A stretch of 64,000 nt of DNA from an uncultured Candidatus Entotheonella sp. (GCA_951828535.1 OX639990.1:2963300-3027299); one strand, 5' to 3'. Positions 8,349-17,335 are shown, counted from the stretch's first letter. The notes: generated by a model from the sequence alone, not told the origin. A program made the numbers and translations.

Positions 8349-9635
8349 TCAGGGCTTGCGGTTGATGTCGATGACGGCGGTGCCGCTGGCGGCTTCCAGA
8401 TCGACGAGCGCGGCGTTGAATTCCGCGATGGCGTCGAGGTAGCGCGAGCGGCCCTGGATGAACTCCCGTTGAATCACCAGCACCTCGGTGAGGCTGAACT
8501 GGCCGAGCTGGTAGCCCTCGCGCAGCATCTCGAAATTCTCCTGCTGCTGCGGCAGGATGTGCCGGGTGAACTGCTCCACGATGCGGCGCGAGGCGCGAAA
8601 GCGCTCCAGCGCCTGGGAAACCTGCGCGCTGATGGTGGCTTTGACCAGATCGAGGCGCGCTGCCTGCCGGGAACGCCGCGCCATGGCGATTTCGAGATCC
8701 CCTTCGCGGCGGTTGAACACCGGCAGCGGCACCGCCAGGCCAAGGACGGCGCGGTGCTGGCGCGCCTCGGCTTCGCGGCTGAATTCGTAGTGGGCCGACA
8801 GATTGACGGCGGGGAACGTCTGCTCCGCCTGCACCAGGGCGGTCTCGGCCTCGGTGGCCTGTAAGCCGGCTTCGACGGCCTTGACGTCCGGGCGCACGCT
8901 CACGGCGTTGTCGGCCAGGGCGGGCTCGACGACGGCCAGGGTGCCGTATGCCACAGGACCGGCGGCCTCGAACGACAGATCGGACGGCTGCCCCATGAGC
9001 AAGGTGAGATCGCGCTTCCGGGTCGTCAACGCGCGCTGCGCGGCGGTCTGTTCGTTTACCGCCAGACGCTCCTCCACCTCGGCGCGCAGGGCGTCCAGGC
9101 GCGGCACGTGGCCGGCCTCGTAAAGCTCCCTGGCCACCCGCAGCAGTTCGCGGCTCAGGTCGACGGTCTCACCCGCCAGCCGCACGCGCCGCTGCGACAA
9201 CAACACGGCGCTGAAGGCGCGCAGCACTTGTACCCGCACGCCGCGCTCGGCGTCGCGCATCTGCCACGACGCCTGATCGGCCAGCGCCTTGGCCCGCCGC
9301 AGGCGGATAGCTCCCTGATTTCTGAGTTCCACCACCTGCGACACTCCGACCTGGGCGTCGTAGGCGAATTTCAGTCCGGGAGCCGACGGATGGCGGTCGC
9401 CCCCAAGGGCCGGGGATATCTCGAGTTCGGGATTGTACGGGTAGATTTGCGCCTTGGTGACCTCGCCGCCGGCAATGTCCATGCTGTGGCGCTCCACCGC
9501 CAGAGCAGGATTGTGGGCCATCGACAAGTTGATTGCCTCGGTCAGTGCCAGCCGCCGCTCTTGCGCACCGGCGCTGGCGATGCACAGCGCGGTGATAAGC
9601 GACGCAATGATGCCGGCCGCGGCCGACTTGGTCAT
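8349..9635 (-). CDS. Outer-membrane efflux channel (CzcC/TolC family)
   Basis: The 428-residue protein begins with a signal peptide (ASLITALCIASAGAQERR). It continues with the OEP pattern: LTEAINLSMAHNPALAVERH, long alpha-hairpins and two internal repeats, ending in a second LTEVLVIQREFIQGRSRYLDAI helix. It forms the trimeric outer-membrane duct for the metal pump. I chose the ATG at 9635 because GGAGGG lies 7 bases upstream. It is first in the minus-strand operon; only 23 bases separate it from the adaptor gene. Confidence 0.88.
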   Translation of the reverse strand: MTKSAAAGIIASLITALCIASAGAQERRLALTEAINLSMAHNPALAVERHSMDIAGGEVTKAQIYPYNPELEISPALGGDRHPSAPGLKFAYDAQVGVSQVVELRNQGAIRLRRAKALADQASWQMRDAERGVRVQVLRAFSAVLLSQRRVRLAGETVDLSRELLRVARELYEAGHVPRLDALRAEVEERLAVNEQTAAQRALTTRKRDLTLLMGQPSDLSFEAAGPVAYGTLAVVEPALADNAVSVRPDVKAVEAGLQATEAETALVQAEQTFPAVNLSAHYEFSREAEARQHRAVLGLAVPLPVFNRREGDLEIAMARRSRQAARLDLVKATISAQVSQALERFRASRRIVEQFTRHILPQQQENFEMLREGYQLGQFSLTEVLVIQREFIQGRSRYLDAIAEFNAALVDLEAASGTAVIDINRKP

Positions 9636-9762
9636 GCCCAATCCCTCCTTCGTGTACGGTATGCGACCCGGCCGCTGCCAAGCCGACCCGTCGCCCTGTT
9701 ATATCATAAACGCCCGTCGTCTCAACGCGGCGCGGTCTCAACGCGGGCCGCTACTTTTGGCT

Positions 9763-9790
9763 TTGCACGGCCTTTCCGCGGTGCTACACT
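9763..9790 (+). promoter_or_regulatory. Sigma70-type promoter for the cytochrome c gene
   Basis: TTGCAC at 9763-9768 and TACACT at 9785-9790 are separated by 16 bases and lie about 60 bases before the ATG at 9853. The divergent intergenic space also holds two imperfect GTCTCAACGCG repeats near 9718-9745. Confidence 0.5.
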
Positions 9791-9852
9791 TCCGGCGATT
9801 TTAGAGCCCGACGTGCACAGCGAATTGAGGTTCAGGCAAGGGAGGTTAACGT

Positions 9853-10386
9853 ATGTCTCGCATCCTGGGATTTGTCCTTATCACACTACTGGCCGTGGCC
9901 CCGGCGGCGCTCGCCGAGGACCTGGCCGCCGAATTGGTGGAAGCGGAGGGGCTGTATGACAGGCATTGCGGCGTCTGTCACGGCCTCGTGGGCGTGCAAG
10001 TCGAGAGGGCTAAGGCTGCTGAGCACGCACCGGCCCCGTTGCCGCTGCATGCCGTGCGGCTGGCCATGGACCTGCATCCCGACGCCGTGACGGATACGCC
10101 CGCCGGCGTCAAGGTCGCCGGTCTGGCCGGTGAGCGCATGGCGATTGCGCCGCCCTTCGGCCCCAACCTGACCGGCGTGTACGGCCGTCCGGCCGGCACC
10201 GTCGAAAGTTACAACTATTCCGAAGCCTTTCTGGGCGTCCTGCGCGGCATGGTGTGGAATTCCAGCACCCTCGACGTCTGGCTCACCAGTACCCAGGCGT
10301 GGGTGCCCGGCGTGCGCATGTATTACAAACAAGACGATTCCGAAATCCGCCGCAAGATCATCCTGTTCCTGAAAGAGAGTTCCTAA
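9853..10386 (+). CDS. Periplasmic c-type cytochrome
   Basis: The protein (177 residues) has a signal peptide (ILGFVLITLLAVAPAALA) and one heme-binding motif, C39-G-V-C42-H43. A late Met in PGVRMYYKQ, before a C-terminal helix, is the likely second axial ligand, as in class-I cytochromes c (IRRKIILFLKESS is the usual closing helix). The central part (YGRPAGTVESYNYSEAF) resembles cytochrome c2/c550 types. It should shuttle electrons in the periplasm; the partner is not evident from neighbours. GGGAGG lies 8 bases before the ATG. It is divergent from the metal-efflux operon. Confidence 0.88.
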   Translation: MSRILGFVLITLLAVAPAALAEDLAAELVEAEGLYDRHCGVCHGLVGVQVERAKAAEHAPAPLPLHAVRLAMDLHPDAVTDTPAGVKVAGLAGERMAIAPPFGPNLTGVYGRPAGTVESYNYSEAFLGVLRGMVWNSSTLDVWLTSTQAWVPGVRMYYKQDDSEIRRKIILFLKESS

Positions 10387-10522
10387 CCGCTGATCGCGGC
10401 GGCTCCGCAGGCCGCCGCACCCCGTCTGCCTACCCCCAAAGACCCCAGCCGCTCGACACTGAACGCTCTGCCAGGACGGTAGCCATGATCGACCGATGCC
10501 ATAATTCCCACAGGAGAAGAGC

Positions 10523-11272
10523 ATGCAGGTAAAAGACAAGATCGCCCTCGTTACCGGCGGCGGCGTTGGCGCCGGGCGGGCGATCGCGTTTGCCTTGGCG
10601 CACGAGGGCTGCCACGTGGCGGTGAATTACTCGCGCTCGGAGGGGCAGGCGATGGCCACCGCGGAGGCGCTGCGGGAAACGGGCGTGCGGGCCATGGCGG
10701 TCAAGGGCGACGTGGGTGACGACGCTGCCGTGCGCAGCATGGTGCAGCAGGTGGCCGACACCCTCGGCGGCCTGAACGTGCTGGTCAACAATGCCGGGGC
10801 GACGTCGTTCATCCCGCACGGTGATATGGAGGCGGTGCAGGACGAGGATTGGAACAGGATTCTGGACGTTAATCTGAAAGGCCCGTTCTACGTCATCCGT
10901 GCGGCGCGGCCCCACCTGGAGCGCGACGGCGGCGTGGTGGTCAACATCTCCAGCGTGGCCGGGGTTTACGGCGTGGGGAGCTCGGTGCCCTATCTGGCCT
11001 CCAAGGCCGGGCTGAACACCATGACCATTGCTCTGGCGCGCGCCCTGGGGCCGGCCATTCGCATCAATTCCATCGCCCCCGGCTTCATCGACACCCGCTG
11101 GTGGCAGGTCCGCGAGGAGTACGAGACCGTGAAGCAGGGTGCCACCGAGAGGTCGCCTCTGAAGAACGTCTGCCAGCCGGAAGACGTGGCCGACCTGGTG
11201 ATGGGCCTGATCCGCGCCGACCTGATTACCGGTCAGGTGGTGGTGCTCGACGGCGGCAGCAACCTGGCTTGA
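10523..11272 (+). CDS. SDR-family oxidoreductase (FabG-like)
   Basis: A 249-residue classical SDR with the nucleotide-binding motif TGGGVGAGRAIA, the NNAG structural motif (LVNNAGATSF), the catalytic serine in VVNISSVAG and the YLASKAG Tyr-x3-Lys pair, then a C-terminal VVLDGGSNLA. Length and order fit 3-oxoacyl-ACP-reductase-like enzymes, but many such proteins act on other alcohols or ketones, so the substrate is open. AGGAGA precedes the ATG by 8 bases. Confidence 0.88.
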   Translation: MQVKDKIALVTGGGVGAGRAIAFALAHEGCHVAVNYSRSEGQAMATAEALRETGVRAMAVKGDVGDDAAVRSMVQQVADTLGGLNVLVNNAGATSFIPHGDMEAVQDEDWNRILDVNLKGPFYVIRAARPHLERDGGVVVNISSVAGVYGVGSSVPYLASKAGLNTMTIALARALGPAIRINSIAPGFIDTRWWQVREEYETVKQGATERSPLKNVCQPEDVADLVMGLIRADLITGQVVVLDGGSNLA

Positions 11273-11347
11273 GGCGGCGCGCCGCGGCCTTGACCGGCTC
11301 TTATTCCCCCTCCCTGCCCCTCCCCCGCAAGGGTGGAGGGATTGCTG

Positions 11348-11392
11348 CTCCCTCTCCCTCGGAGGGAGAGGGTTGGGGTGAGGGGGAAATTC
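11348..11392 (+). repeat. Dispersed palindromic (REP-like) element, copy 2
   Basis: Nearly identical to 1061-1105, including the trailing GGGGTGAGGGGGAAATTC. It lies about 75 bases after the SDR stop and 55 bases before the rhodanese gene. A weaker hairpin of the same type occupies 11308-11340. Confidence 0.75.
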
Positions 11393-11447
11393 AAAGTAAG
11401 ATATTACAAACGCCGCGAATCGTTTGACTCACACAGGAGAAACCGCA

Positions 11448-11810
11448 ATGGCCATGACAGGACGAGACATGATCGAGGCGGCCCGGCGCGTCGTGCCCGG
11501 CCTCAACCAATCCGACCTCAGCTCTCAACTCGACGCGGGTGACCGCGTCGTGGTGCTGGACGTCAGGGAGCGAGCTGAGTGGGACGACGGCCACATTCCG
11601 CAGGCGACGTGGCTGGCCCGGGGGTTCATCGAGGGCCGCATGGAGGAAACCGTCCCCGACAAGAACACGCCCATCGTGACCCATTGAGGCGGCGAGAATC
11701 GTGCTGTCCTGGCAGGACAGACCTTGCAGCAGATGGGTTACACCAACGTGCATTATCTGGTCGGCGGCTTCATCGGCTGGCGGGAAAACGGGTTGCCCGA
11801 AGCGTCATGA
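11448..11810 (+). CDS. Rhodanese-like sulfurtransferase with in-frame TGA at the catalytic cysteine (probable selenoprotein)
   Basis: Read through one TGA at 11685-11687, the frame encodes a 120-residue single-domain rhodanese. It has VVVLDVRERAEWDDGHIPQA in the N-terminal half and GYTNVHYLVGGFIGWRENGL at the end. The TGA is residue 80, exactly where the active-site Cys belongs: PIVTH-(TGA)-GGENR matches the family C-x4-R loop. The frame downstream is clean and ends with TGA overlapping the next start codon (ATGA), as expected for a live, coupled gene. A 7-bp hairpin follows the TGA. AGGAGA lies 8 bases before the ATG at 11448. The protein would handle persulfide or selenium/sulfur groups in the cytoplasm. 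The alternative is a nonsense-mutated gene giving a 79-residue dead fragment. Confidence 0.75.
11685..11720 (+). promoter_or_regulatory. Putative bacterial SECIS element after the in-frame TGA
   Basis: CTGTCCT (11704-11710) pairs perfectly with AGGACAG (11714-11720) around the loop GGC. The loop starts 23 bases after the TGA. Known bacterial SECIS hairpins lie within the reading frame, with a small G-containing apical loop roughly 16-37 bases after UGA; this fits. Selenocysteine insertion itself is inferred. Confidence 0.65.
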
Positions 11811-12244
11811 GCAGCGACGAGCGGGTGCAGGCCGGCAAGACGGTGTGCCTCGATTACACGCTGTGCCTAGCCGACGGCAGCCTGGTCGATTCGGCCCAAC
11901 ACAGCGGCACCTGGACTTACGTGCACGGCCACACCCGCATGCCGCCCGGCCTGCACACGGGCGTGGAAGGTCTCGGCGTCGGCGACACCGTGCGGCTTGA
12001 ACTGCAGCCCGCCGACGCGTTCGGGTGCATCGACCCGGCGGCCTTCCAGGAATTATCCAAGGAGCAATTCCCCGCCTCGGCCCGGCACCTCGGCTTCGAG
12101 GGCGAATTTCCGGGGCCGGACGGCAGCATCATGCCCTATCGCGTTCACGCCATCCATGACACCACCGTGACCATTGACCTGAACCATCCCCTGGCCGGTC
12201 AGCACGTCGTTTTCGAGGTCACCGTCATTCACGTGCAGGACTGA
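11807..12244 (+). CDS. FKBP-type peptidyl-prolyl isomerase (SlyD-like)
   Basis: This 145-residue protein has the FKBP core interrupted by an insert-in-flap segment, as in SlyD: VCLDYTLCLADGSLVDSAQ, then TYVHGHTRMPPGLHTGVEGLGVGDTV, a flap region (about residues 70-115), and DLNHPLAGQHVVFEVTV, which is the diagnostic N-H-P-L-A-G motif. It lacks the His/Cys-rich metal-binding tail of E. coli SlyD. The family catalyses proline isomerisation and chaperones metalloproteins. Its ATG overlaps the rhodanese stop, so the two genes are translationally coupled. Confidence 0.88.
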   Translation: MSSDERVQAGKTVCLDYTLCLADGSLVDSAQHSGTWTYVHGHTRMPPGLHTGVEGLGVGDTVRLELQPADAFGCIDPAAFQELSKEQFPASARHLGFEGEFPGPDGSIMPYRVHAIHDTTVTIDLNHPLAGQHVVFEVTVIHVQD

Positions 12245-12279
12245 ATTCCCTCACCCGGCGTGCCAAGGAGCCGTGCCCC

Positions 12280-13509
12280 ATGCCCTCTTCTGCTTCGGAA
12301 CCGAACCCTGCCACCGTTCGACCGCTGGACGGCGTGCGAGTGCTCGAATTGGGCCAGCTCTTGGCAGGGCCGTTCGCCGGCTGCGTCCTCGGATACTTCG
12401 GCGCCGAGGTGATCAAGGTCGAGCCGCCGGGCAAGGGTGACCCGATTCGCGGCTGGCGGCTGCTCGACGACAACGGCACGTCGTTCTGGTGGCGCAGCCT
12501 GGGGCGCAACAAGAAGAGCATCACGCTGAACCTGCAGACCGACAAGGGGCGCGGTATCGCCCGGCAATTGGCGGACCGCGTGGACGTGCTGATCGAGAAT
12601 TTCCGCCCCGGCACCATGGAGAAATGGGGCCTCGGACCCGAGGAGGTCAAGACGACGAATCCGGGCCTGATCTACGCCCGCGTCTCGGGATACGGCCAGA
12701 CCGGGCCGTACGCCGAACGGCCCGGCTACGCCTCGGTGTGCGAAGGGGTTGGCGGCTTTCGCTACCTGAACGGCTTTCCCGGCGAGGCGCCGGTGCGGCC
12801 CAATCTGAGCCTGGGCGATACACTGGCCGGGCTGCACGCCGTGCTCGGCGTTCTGCTGGCCTACATCCAGCGCGGCAAGCCGGCGGGCGGCGATGGGCAG
12901 GTGGTGGACGTGGCCATCTACGAATCGGTCTTCAACATGCTGGAAGCCGTGGTGCCGGAATACGACGGCGCCGGTCTGGTGCGGCAACCCTCCGGCTCGA
13001 CCCTGACCGGTATCGTGCCGACCAACACCTACGCCTGCCGCGACGGCGCCTACGTGGTCATCGGCGGCAACGGCAATTCCATCTTCCAGCGCCTGATGCG
13101 CGCCGCCGGCCGGGCCGACATGGCCGAGGATCCGCGCTTCGCCGAAAACGCCGGCCGCGTCGAGCACGAGCGTGAGATTGACGCCGCCATCACCGCCTGG
13201 ACCGCCGGCCTCGCCGCCGCCGAGGTGCTAGCGCGACTTGCCGACGCTTCCGTCCCCGCCGGCCCGATCTACACCGTTGCCGACATGCTCCGGGACCCCC
13301 ATTTCCACGCCCGCGGCCTGTTCCAGCAGGTCGAAGTCGACGGACAACCCCTGCGCATCCCCGCCCTCACCCCGCATCTCAGCGCCACCCCCGGCGCCAC
13401 CACCTGGCCCGGCCCCGACGTCGGCGCCCACAACCCGGAAGTCCTCGGCGGCCTGCTCGGCCTGTCCGATGCCGAGCTCGGGGCGCTGCGGGATGAGGGT
13501 GTGATCTGA
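12280..13509 (+). CDS. Class-III CoA transferase (CaiB/BaiF family)
   Basis: A 409-residue protein with the family signature at its start (LDGVRVLELGQLLAGPFAGCVLGYFGAEVIKVEPP, in part), then IENFRPGTMEKWGL, ARVSGYGQTGPYAERPGYA, and NLSLGDTLAGLHAVLGVL containing the Asp expected to form the acyl-enzyme anhydride. Members move CoA between carboxylic acids (formyl/oxalate, carnitine, succinate). Substrate is not assignable. The 3' end is duplicated in decayed form at 25478-25772, on the far side of the defence island that begins right after this gene. Confidence 0.9.
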   Translation: MPSSASEPNPATVRPLDGVRVLELGQLLAGPFAGCVLGYFGAEVIKVEPPGKGDPIRGWRLLDDNGTSFWWRSLGRNKKSITLNLQTDKGRGIARQLADRVDVLIENFRPGTMEKWGLGPEEVKTTNPGLIYARVSGYGQTGPYAERPGYASVCEGVGGFRYLNGFPGEAPVRPNLSLGDTLAGLHAVLGVLLAYIQRGKPAGGDGQVVDVAIYESVFNMLEAVVPEYDGAGLVRQPSGSTLTGIVPTNTYACRDGAYVVIGGNGNSIFQRLMRAAGRADMAEDPRFAENAGRVEHEREIDAAITAWTAGLAAAEVLARLADASVPAGPIYTVADMLRDPHFHARGLFQQVEVDGQPLRIPALTPHLSATPGATTWPGPDVGAHNPEVLGGLLGLSDAELGALRDEGVI

Positions 13510-13617
13510 AGGAGCGAGAAACGCTGCCGCCTTGCACGCCATTTCCCCATTGAATACTTCCTGCCACACCCCTCGGATCGAGTCTGAGGTTTCTACGTCG
13601 GTGTCTTGTGATTCTCC

Positions 13618-13656
13618 GTCCATGTTGTATGGACAGCGAATATAACATATGCTATA
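13618..13656 (+). promoter_or_regulatory. Putative promoter/operator of the Xre-helicase gene
   Basis: Two palindromes stand out in an AT-rich patch: GTCCATGTTGTATGGAC (13618-13634, 6-bp arms) and TATAACATATGCTATA (13641-13656, 14 of 16 symmetric). A TTGTAT...TATGCT pair with 18-base spacing overlaps both. The downstream protein has its own Xre-type DNA-binding domain, so self-repression is an attractive inference. Confidence 0.45.
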
Positions 13657-13690
13657 CGGCTCCTTTGCCGTTGTGTGATGATGAATCGCA

Positions 13691-16600
13691 ATGCTGGCAA
13701 AACCTTCTCCGAAAGCCGAAACGTACATGCCATCCGCCACTTCAATCCACTTGCCGAGCGATTTCTCCCGCCGGATTAAAGGCGCACGCGGCGCCAGAGG
13801 CCTGACCCAGACGCAGTTCGCGGCGCTCATCGGTGTTTCCTTTGCTACGGTCAATCGCTGGGAGAATGGACAGTCGCGCCCGAACAATCTGGCCTGGCGG
13901 CGCATCCTTGAACTTGAGGAGCAAGCAGGAGAAGGATCTGGCGCGGAGGGGATTAGCCTTGACGACAAGACAAACGCCCCGGTCAGCATGAACTTCTCTG
14001 CCGACCCGAATGCTGTCTGGGCAGTCGCCGAGGCACATCGTCTTGCGTACGGCCATCTCTTCAATCCGGCGTTCGCGACGGAGACGTCGCTGATTGACCC
14101 GCTCCCGCACCAACGCATCGCCGTGTACGAGCACATGCTCGAACAGGCGCCGCTGCGCTTTCTGCTGGCTGACGACGCCGGTGCCGGCAAGACGATCATG
14201 ACAGGCCTGTACGTGCGCGAAATGTTGTCGCGCCGACTGATTCGCCGCGTACTCATCGTGCCGCCGGCCGGACTGGTCGGAAACTGGGAACGGGAAATGC
14301 GCACCCTTTTCAGTCTGCCGTTCCGCATCATCAGCGGTGCCGATGCGCGAGACGGCAATCCCTTTCTCGGCCCGGATAGCGACTGGGTAATCGTCAGCGT
14401 CGACACCCTGGCCGGGGAGCGCATGTTCAGCCACCTCAAAGACCCGCAAACTCAGGCCTATGACCTCGTCGTCTTTGACGAGGCTCACAAGCTCTCCGCC
14501 GACCGCCAGCCGGATTTCCGAGTACGCAAGACGGGCCGCTACAGGCTGGCGGAAGCCCTGGCCGGTGCCGAGACGGACGATACGCGTTGGGGACTCCATT
14601 GGTCCGCCCAACATCTGCTCCTGCTAACGGCAACGCCGCATATGGGAAAGGACTATCCCTACTATTGTCTATGGCGGCTGCTGCTGCCCGACACGCTCTC
14701 CACCTGCGACGCCTTCGATGCGTTTCCAGATGACTCGCAGCGACAGCATTTCGTTCGCCGCACCAAGGAGGAGATGGTCCAATTCGACGGCTCCCCGCTG
14801 TATCCCCAGCGAAATTGCGACACACTCAGCTACGACCTCTCACAGGGTCCGGCAAGCGAGCAGGAGCTCTACGACGAGACGACCGAATACATCCGGTATT
14901 CCTACAACCGCGCTGGCCACTTGAACCGGTCCGCTGCCCGGCTTGCGATGAGCGTCTTCCAACGCCGCCTGGCCAGCTCGACGTGCGCCCTCATGCGCTC
15001 ATTCGAGCGGCGCGAGGAAAAGCTCGCGAGATGGATCGACGATATTCGCAGCGGACGACTCACCGAGGAACAGCTGGCTCGGCAGCAACGTCGTCTCGAC
15101 GACCTTGACGACGCTTTTGAAACGCGGACGGCTGATGAGGCTCCCACGAGTGAAGACGAAGGCGAGGATGCTGAAGGGTTCGAAAACCAGGCGCTGGGTG
15201 GCACCGTAGCGCTCAGCCTGAGCGAACTGGAGGCGGAACGTCGCCATGTCGAGGCATTGCTCGAGAAGGCCCGCAAGCTGCTCAACGCCGGTGAGGAGTC
15301 CAAGTTCGAGAAGCTGCGGGAAGTGCTCCACGACCCGAAATATTTCAACGAAAAGCTCATCATTTTCACCGAGCACCGTGACACCGCGGAATTTCTGGTG
15401 CGCCGGCTCGAAGGTCTCGGCTTCACCGATCAAGTCGCCCGGATTCACGGCGGCCTGCCTTACCAGGAGCGGGAACGGCAGGTCGAATTCTTCCGCCGAC
15501 CGTCTTCGGAAGGTGGCGCCACCTATCTGGTGGCCACCGACGCCGCCGGAGAGGGCATCAATCTGCAGTTCTGCTGGCTGATGGTGAATTACGACATCCC
15601 GTGGAACCCGGCGCGGCTGGAACAGCGCATGGGCCGCATCCACCGCTACGGCCAGAAGCACGATCCGGTGGTCATCGTCAATCTGGTGTCGGGCGGCACG
15701 CGCGAGGGACGGGTGTTGAAGACGCTGCTCGACAAGCTCGAAGTCATCCGCCGGCAGCTGCAATCCGACAAGGTGTTCGACGTGGTAGGCCGTCTGTTTG
15801 AGGGGCTGTCCATACGGGATTATCTCGAACGGGCGGTTACGGGTGATGCCGACACCGTCGCCGAGCAGTTGGAAGGGAACCTCACCGACGAGCAAGTCCG
15901 GGCTCTCGCGGAGAGGGAACGTGTGCTTTTCGGGGAAGGGGGCGAGGTGCGTCGGCAACTGGCTCATCTCAACGACGAGGCGGAGCGGGAAACCTACCGC
16001 CGGCTGCTGCCCGGATACGTGCGCCGTTTCGTGGCAAAAGCTGCACCGCTGCTCGACTTGCGCATCGAGGGCGACCTGGGGGCTTTCTTCACGCTGGTGC
16101 CCAACCGTCCCCGCGCGGCCGACCCATTGCTGCCCGCGCTGGAGATGTATCCAGAGAATGCACGTGACCGGGTGACGGTGTACAAGCCAGCGAACCGGGA
16201 CAACGCGGTCTGGATGCACCCTGGTGAACCGATGTTTGACGGCCTTTCCGCCGCGGTCCTGGATCGTTTCGGGCGCGATGGCCTTCAGGGCGCCGTGTTC
16301 ATCGACCCTTATGCAACCGAGGCGTATCTGTTCCACATCGCCCTGGTTTCCATTGAGCAGTGTAGCCAAACCGATGCCGTGTCGTTGGGTTTATTGGATG
16401 GCCGCAGGGGCGGGGAAACAGATCTGAAGCCGCTTGAATCACGGCTGATCGGGCTGCGTCAGACCAGCGACGGCGCCATTGTGGCATGCCCAGTCGAACA
16501 TTTGCTCCTGCTCAGGGGCGCCCACGGCTTCGCGCCGAGCCGGGTGCGCCTTGCTACCCTGGCTCGCGGAATGGCCATTGACGCCGCTCGGTTCGCGCGC

Positions 16601-17335
16601 GAGGAAGTGAGCGAGCAATTGGCGCAAGCTCATCGCCAGCGTCGGCTCGATGATCTGTCCGTACGCATGGCATCTGTCAGCCGCGGTTTTGGCTTCCAGG
16701 CCGCGGAGCTCGCGGCCGCCCGTTCCCGTCTCACCGAAATAGCGCGTACAGGCGACCGCCGTGCCCTGGGGGAACTTGCGAGGGTCAAGGAGCGTCAGCG
16801 GGGCTTGACGGCTTCCCGCAGTCGGCGCCTTGCCGAACTGCAAGCTGAGCCGCACCTTGTCCAGGCCGGTGACGTCGAGGTTCTCGTTCACGCCCTCGTG
16901 GTGCCCGGACAGGATTCTGAAGAAGCTGAACGCTATGATGCCGAAGTCGAGGCGATTGCCATGGAGGTCGCTGCCGCTTATGAGGCGAGCTTCGGTGCCG
17001 AGGTCGAGGATGTCTCACGGCCCGAACTGGCGCGCCGCGCCGGGCTGCCCGACTGGCCGGGGTTCGATCTCTGGTCCCGGCGCCCTACGGCGGAGAAGTT
17101 GGCGATCGAGGTCAAGGGCCGCGCCGCTTCCGGCAACGTCGAGATGAGCGATAACGAGTGGGCCAAGGCCTGCAACCTGCGCGATGCGTACTGGCTGTAC
17201 GTCGTCTTTGACTGCGCCACGCCCCGCCCGCGCCTACTGCGGGTGCGTGATCCGTTTGGCAGACTGCTTGTCAGGAACCGCGAATCGTTGACGTTCAACA
17301 TTACGCCAGGAGATGTCATAGCCGCAGCGGATTAA
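13691..17335 (+). CDS. SNF2-family helicase with N-terminal Xre HTH and C-terminal DUF3883-like domain (defence system)
   Basis: The 1214-residue protein starts with an Xre-type helix-turn-helix (LTQTQFAALIGVSFATVNRW, about residues 38-60). A Swi2/Snf2 ATPase core follows: Walker A ADDAGAGKTIM (about 160), D263-E-A-H, LTATPH (about 317), GEGINLQF, and motif VI RMGRIHRYGQ (about 645). A C-terminal FDLWSRRP...AIEVKGRA...NEWAKA segment resembles DUF3883. The core is DrmD-like, but DISARM drmA/B/C are absent. It heads a plus-strand run with a DNA methylase and a DUF499 ATPase, so it probably translocates on or remodels invading DNA. A later start at 13727 is possible; neither has a clear ribosome site. 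Confidence 0.88.
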   Translation: MLAKPSPKAETYMPSATSIHLPSDFSRRIKGARGARGLTQTQFAALIGVSFATVNRWENGQSRPNNLAWRRILELEEQAGEGSGAEGISLDDKTNAPVSMNFSADPNAVWAVAEAHRLAYGHLFNPAFATETSLIDPLPHQRIAVYEHMLEQAPLRFLLADDAGAGKTIMTGLYVREMLSRRLIRRVLIVPPAGLVGNWEREMRTLFSLPFRIISGADARDGNPFLGPDSDWVIVSVDTLAGERMFSHLKDPQTQAYDLVVFDEAHKLSADRQPDFRVRKTGRYRLAEALAGAETDDTRWGLHWSAQHLLLLTATPHMGKDYPYYCLWRLLLPDTLSTCDAFDAFPDDSQRQHFVRRTKEEMVQFDGSPLYPQRNCDTLSYDLSQGPASEQELYDETTEYIRYSYNRAGHLNRSAARLAMSVFQRRLASSTCALMRSFERREEKLARWIDDIRSGRLTEEQLARQQRRLDDLDDAFETRTADEAPTSEDEGEDAEGFENQALGGTVALSLSELEAERRHVEALLEKARKLLNAGEESKFEKLREVLHDPKYFNEKLIIFTEHRDTAEFLVRRLEGLGFTDQVARIHGGLPYQERERQVEFFRRPSSEGGATYLVATDAAGEGINLQFCWLMVNYDIPWNPARLEQRMGRIHRYGQKHDPVVIVNLVSGGTREGRVLKTLLDKLEVIRRQLQSDKVFDVVGRLFEGLSIRDYLERAVTGDADTVAEQLEGNLTDEQVRALAERERVLFGEGGEVRRQLAHLNDEAERETYRRLLPGYVRRFVAKAAPLLDLRIEGDLGAFFTLVPNRPRAADPLLPALEMYPENARDRVTVYKPANRDNAVWMHPGEPMFDGLSAAVLDRFGRDGLQGAVFIDPYATEAYLFHIALVSIEQCSQTDAVSLGLLDGRRGGETDLKPLESRLIGLRQTSDGAIVACPVEHLLLLRGAHGFAPSRVRLATLARGMAIDAARFAREEVSEQLAQAHRQRRLDDLSVRMASVSRGFGFQAAELAAARSRLTEIARTGDRRALGELARVKERQRGLTASRSRRLAELQAEPHLVQAGDVEVLVHALVVPGQDSEEAERYDAEVEAIAMEVAAAYEASFGAEVEDVSRPELARRAGLPDWPGFDLWSRRPTAEKLAIEVKGRAASGNVEMSDNEWAKACNLRDAYWLYVVFDCATPRPRLLRVRDPFGRLLVRNRESLTFNITPGDVIAAAD

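Noticed and set aside
11448-11687. A 79-residue truncated rhodanese ending at the TGA
   Set aside because: The frame downstream completes the domain without any other stop and overlaps the next gene, so readthrough as selenocysteine explains the data better. A true nonsense mutation cannot be excluded.
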